In this document: positions 62,601-64,000 of the stretch, piece by piece
How the letters are laid out: each line of letters starts with the position of its first letter
Numbering within the stretch: position 1 is the stretch's first letter
Assembly (NCBI GenBank): GCA_965230485.1
Contig: CBDDLA010000001.1
Location: 1,984,001 to 2,048,000, forward strand
Reading direction: 5' to 3'
DNA length: 64,000 nucleotides
DNA from: Putridiphycobacter sp965230485
GTDB taxonomy: Bacteria; Bacteroidota; Bacteroidia; Flavobacteriales_D; Crocinitomicaceae
Notes under the pieces: generated by a model
What the model saw: the letters and a program-made list of their open reading frames with translations, nothing else
Told to the model about the DNA's origin: nothing
The model's database searches: none
Position numbers and translations under genes: made by a program

Positions 62601-63999
62601 ATAAGTTTGTGAAACTTGAGTCAGAAGCATATGAAATCCCGTTATCTATACTAAATGTGTATGGCTTTGTCCCCCCAATGTTATTTGTAAAATTAATCTC
62701 ACCTAGACAATCACCAAAACAATCAACGTCTAAATTACTTGTCAAAAAACTGAGTTGATTCGGTTCAAATATTTCCAATTGAACAGTTTCAATACAGCCC
62801 GAATCATCTTGAACTGATACAATATAATTTGTTGCGCAAAGATTGCTGAAACTTGGTGAATTCCCATATAACCCATTATTAATATTATATTGGTATGGCG
62901 CATTTCCACCACCAGCGACTACTGAAAATGAACCAGTACAAAGTCCAAAGCAATCAATATTAGTAATTGATGATGAATCAATGTTCAATGATAAACTCTC
63001 ATCATTTATTCCTACAAAAATTGTATCAGAATTACAACCTGAGCTATCTGATGCAAAAATAGTATAGATCCCAGAGGTTAAATTTGAGAACAGCGCTGAA
63101 GAAGAGTCAATTACAGAAGCTCCGGTAGTTATATTTGTAAAAGTATAATTCGGATGTATTGGAGTATTGACTTCTACCTCTATAAATCCATCAGAATTTC
63201 CGCACGTTGTATGCACAATACTTATGGTGTCAACAGTAAATTCTAATGGAGAAACAAGAACGACAGTATCAGAATTTATACATTGATTAACATCTCTTAC
63301 TTGAATAGTATGCGTATTACCGCATAAATTTAAAAACTGATTAACAGATTGATATGTCAAACCATTGTCAATACTAAATTCTATATTTCCTGTTCCTCCC
63401 ACAGTTTGCAATAAAACTTTCCCATCACAACTGTAAAAGCAAGAAGGATTTGTTATTGTTGGAATTATTTCAATAGAATCAGGTTCTGTAATATTTACGA
63501 ACGAATTCGTTATACAATTAGAACTATCTCTTATACTTATATTAATGTTGTTATTAGCACAACGATTTAAAATAGTATCAAATTGGGCAAAAGGAATAGA
63601 ACTGTAAGGTGAACCATCAATACTGTATGTGTATGGTCCATTAGATCCCGTGACATCCAAAAAGATTTTGCCTGAACAATCATTATAACATAACGTGTTT
63701 TCTACTAAATTACTTATAGAAATTTGTGTTGGTTCAGAAATTGTAAAAGCCACCTGACCATTACATCCGTTGTTATCTGTTACATTAGCAGTATAATTTC
63801 CTGCAGCTAAAGAATCAAATACATTCGAGTTTTGTAACTGACCTCCATTTAATGAAAATTGATAAGGAAGCGCACCACCATTTACTCCAATAATTACCCT
63901 GCCATTTGAATCAGAAAAACAGGCAGCATCAATTAAAGTATCAATATTTGGTAACGGACCTGAAGCATTATTTACTGTAATGGTTGCTTGATTAATACA
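59623..63999 (-). CDS. Giant SprB-repeat adhesin with gliding-motility-type (T9SS type B) C-terminus, 5' end outside window
   Basis: The frame is open through base 63999, so the N-terminus lies right of the window; the GTG at 63753 is internal. About 1459 residues are visible. At least 13 tandem SprB-type repeats of roughly 75-85 residues recur with a C-x(2-4)-C/D-G start, a GG-x-x-PYxYSIDNG core and a VxDxxGC end. Two PKD/Ig-like modules follow (ICPGELVEFSAIAVGG and VICPNQSVYLWA). The C-terminus (about the last 90 residues) is the CHU_C/gliding-motility domain: FVPNSFTPSDNYNAIF, IYNRWGEIVFES, GWDGTYAGNELSTGVFTWKI and VGQVLLLR. SprB-like proteins are T9SS-exported adhesins that move on the cell surface in gliding flavobacteria. 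No gld or spr gene is adjacent here. Confidence 0.93.
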   Translation of the reverse strand, partial: CINQATITVNNASGPLPNIDTLIDAACFSDSNGRVIIGVNGGALPYQFSLNGGQLQNSNVFDSLAAGNYTANVTDNNGCNGQVAFTISEPTQISISNLVENTLCYNDCSGKIFLDVTGSNGPYTYSIDGSPYSSIPFAQFDTILNRCANNNINISIRDSSNCITNSFVNITEPDSIEIIPTITNPSCFYSCDGKVLLQTVGGTGNIEFSIDNGLTYQSVNQFLNLCGNTHTIQVRDVNQCINSDTVVLVSPLEFTVDTISIVHTTCGNSDGFIEVEVNTPIHPNYTFTNITTGASVIDSSSALFSNLTSGIYTIFASDSSGCNSDTIFVGINDESLSLNIDSSSITNIDCFGLCTGSFSVVAGGGNAPYQYNINNGLYGNSPSFSNLCATNYIVSVQDDSGCIETVQLEIFEPNQLSFLTSNLDVDCFGDCLGEINFTNNIGGTKPYTFSIDNGISYASDSSFTNLCAGQFDLILRDNNNCEISSIQQITQNTELMVSSTSQNLSCNGSGDGMIVIAASGGVPNYQYSIDNGTTFTTNSSYSNLNAGTYYIHVSDSRGCVFYDTVLITEPLQNGVSITKVENLCSDQCTGELVINAIGGTMPYLYSVDNGTSFQTTNAFTNLCSGQYPIKVIDNNNCQINILDSLEFIDTLSYTTILSNSNCDMPTGSITILAAGGTPTYVYSVDGANYSPNSVVSNLNAGTYNVYVRDANDCEVSDQLIINNFSSPQIDSIQQVLPCHGICNGELVVYATGGGNNYEFSLDGITYQNSNQFTGVCGNSYLIRVRDGNGCSDNIDYTLPEPDTISFVATASPILCNGDQNGEIALSAQGGIGQLNYVFNSGIPTSLSNFTQLGVGTYTIQIIDEIGCSVQFDTVLTQPDEIQISFNETNPTCFGDCNGSIQAIVVGGTPSNGTYDYSWSQSTINSNQINNVCAGFYSLIVKDSNNCIADSINFELTQPVFPMIDSIVAVGVNCFGSPIGSSIAAYAANGSLFSFDGGSTYTSNNILSHIPTGTYWVQIQDANACQGDSVKTYVPTPQALSGFVGPDAIICPGELVEFSAIAVGGTAPYQYNWNNGNNNQVSFSENIYADTTYFVEITDANGCSFTTDNREIILSLPPTITSSNDTVICPNQSVYLWAKPDDKGHEYTFNWSVGTSNTNHYITPTILNDTVFYILITDECNLTAFDSIKVDVFAQPVIDFQSDSIYGCAPHVQEYSVNISENAVFGDIEWYNTIGVINSSNNNGLSISYDYPGNDNLFAKYTSIDGCEYEVDFDTYISINPTPTADFLFTPKNPTNYDEVISFKNTSSDYKDSDWLIDNQKFNTNNADLVVETIENIYSPISACLKVSNEEKCVDEICKYVSIEVDQLIFVPNSFTPSDNYNAIFKADGTNIDLYGFHMTIYNRWGEIVFESYNIDRGWDGTYAGNELSTGVFTWKIDAASKSDPNKVNHLVGQVLLLR
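61000..63999 (-). repeat. Tandem SprB-type coding repeats
   Basis: A 225-260 base module recurs at least 13 times within the gene. The best landmarks are Cys-rich starts (e.g. CFGDCLGEI, CSDQCTGEL, CHGICNGEL) and SIDNG cores. The copies have diverged at the DNA level, so they are old duplications. Confidence 0.85.
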
Positions 64000-64000
64000 A

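Noticed and set aside
63753..63753. GTG as the start of the SprB-repeat gene
   Set aside because: The frame continues open to the window edge with another SprB repeat, so this is an internal codon.
60000..63999. CRISPR array in the repeat-rich region
   Set aside because: The repeats are long, diverged and in frame within one coding sequence, without the short repeat/spacer pattern.

Overview
The window is low-GC DNA from a member of the phylum Bacteroidota, most likely a flavobacterium in the broad sense (Crocinitomicaceae/Cryomorphaceae-like; the family is inferred, not proven). The evidence is: many secreted proteins with type IX secretion system (T9SS) C-terminal sorting domains; a giant SprB-repeat protein with a gliding-motility-type C-terminus; Omp28, DUF6029, DUF2490 and CotH families; and promoter elements matching the Bacteroidota consensus TAnnTTTG instead of a sigma70 -10 box. 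No tRNA, rRNA, CRISPR array, insertion sequence or prophage was seen.

Region 1 (1-11.7 kb) is mostly housekeeping and envelope. It holds a flavin reductase (cut by the window edge), a MarR regulator and a pirin in one operon, then a PlsC-type acyltransferase, isoleucyl-tRNA synthetase (ileS), a DUF2490/CotH pair and an atypical SDR. It ends with a translationally coupled three-gene operon (two paralogous small membrane-anchored exported proteins plus a DoxX-like membrane protein) whose first start codon abuts a 9-bp inverted repeat.

Region 2 (11.8-20.3 kb) is secretome: an Omp28/T9SS protein and a 2154-residue FG-GAP/UnbV/T9SS protein. Region 3 (20.4-25.3 kb) holds hutU alone, an operon of a Bax-inhibitor-1 protein and a zinc metallopeptidase, hldD for LPS heptose, and a small conserved protein. 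Region 4 (25.4-40.6 kb) is again exported proteins: a TlpA/DUF6029/Omp28 operon, a small T9SS protein, a sirtuin lacking zinc cysteines, a large predicted outer-membrane barrel, an FG-GAP/UnbV lipoprotein and a fibronectin-III-like T9SS adhesin.

Region 5 (40.6-55.2 kb) mixes a GT39 glycosyltransferase, a saccharopine-dehydrogenase-family enzyme, three small poorly known genes, an rbfA/FtsX-permease/S9-peptidase operon, an MsbA-like ABC exporter, oxyR with its redox cysteine pair, menB, and a TPR-SpoIIE signalling phosphatase. Region 6 (55.2-64 kb) is the most accessory-looking. It has a structured intergenic stretch, an XRE regulator with a candidate operator, a convergent 1205-residue DUF4011/superfamily-1 helicase resembling antiphage helicase proteins, and a >4.3 kb SprB-repeat/T9SS type B gene running off the right edge.

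The best candidates for undescribed systems are the XRE/DUF4011 helicase pair, the IAHKS-motif/DoxX-like operon at 9.3-11.7 kb, and the HIRAN-like/inactive-glutaminase cluster at 43.6-45.0 kb.
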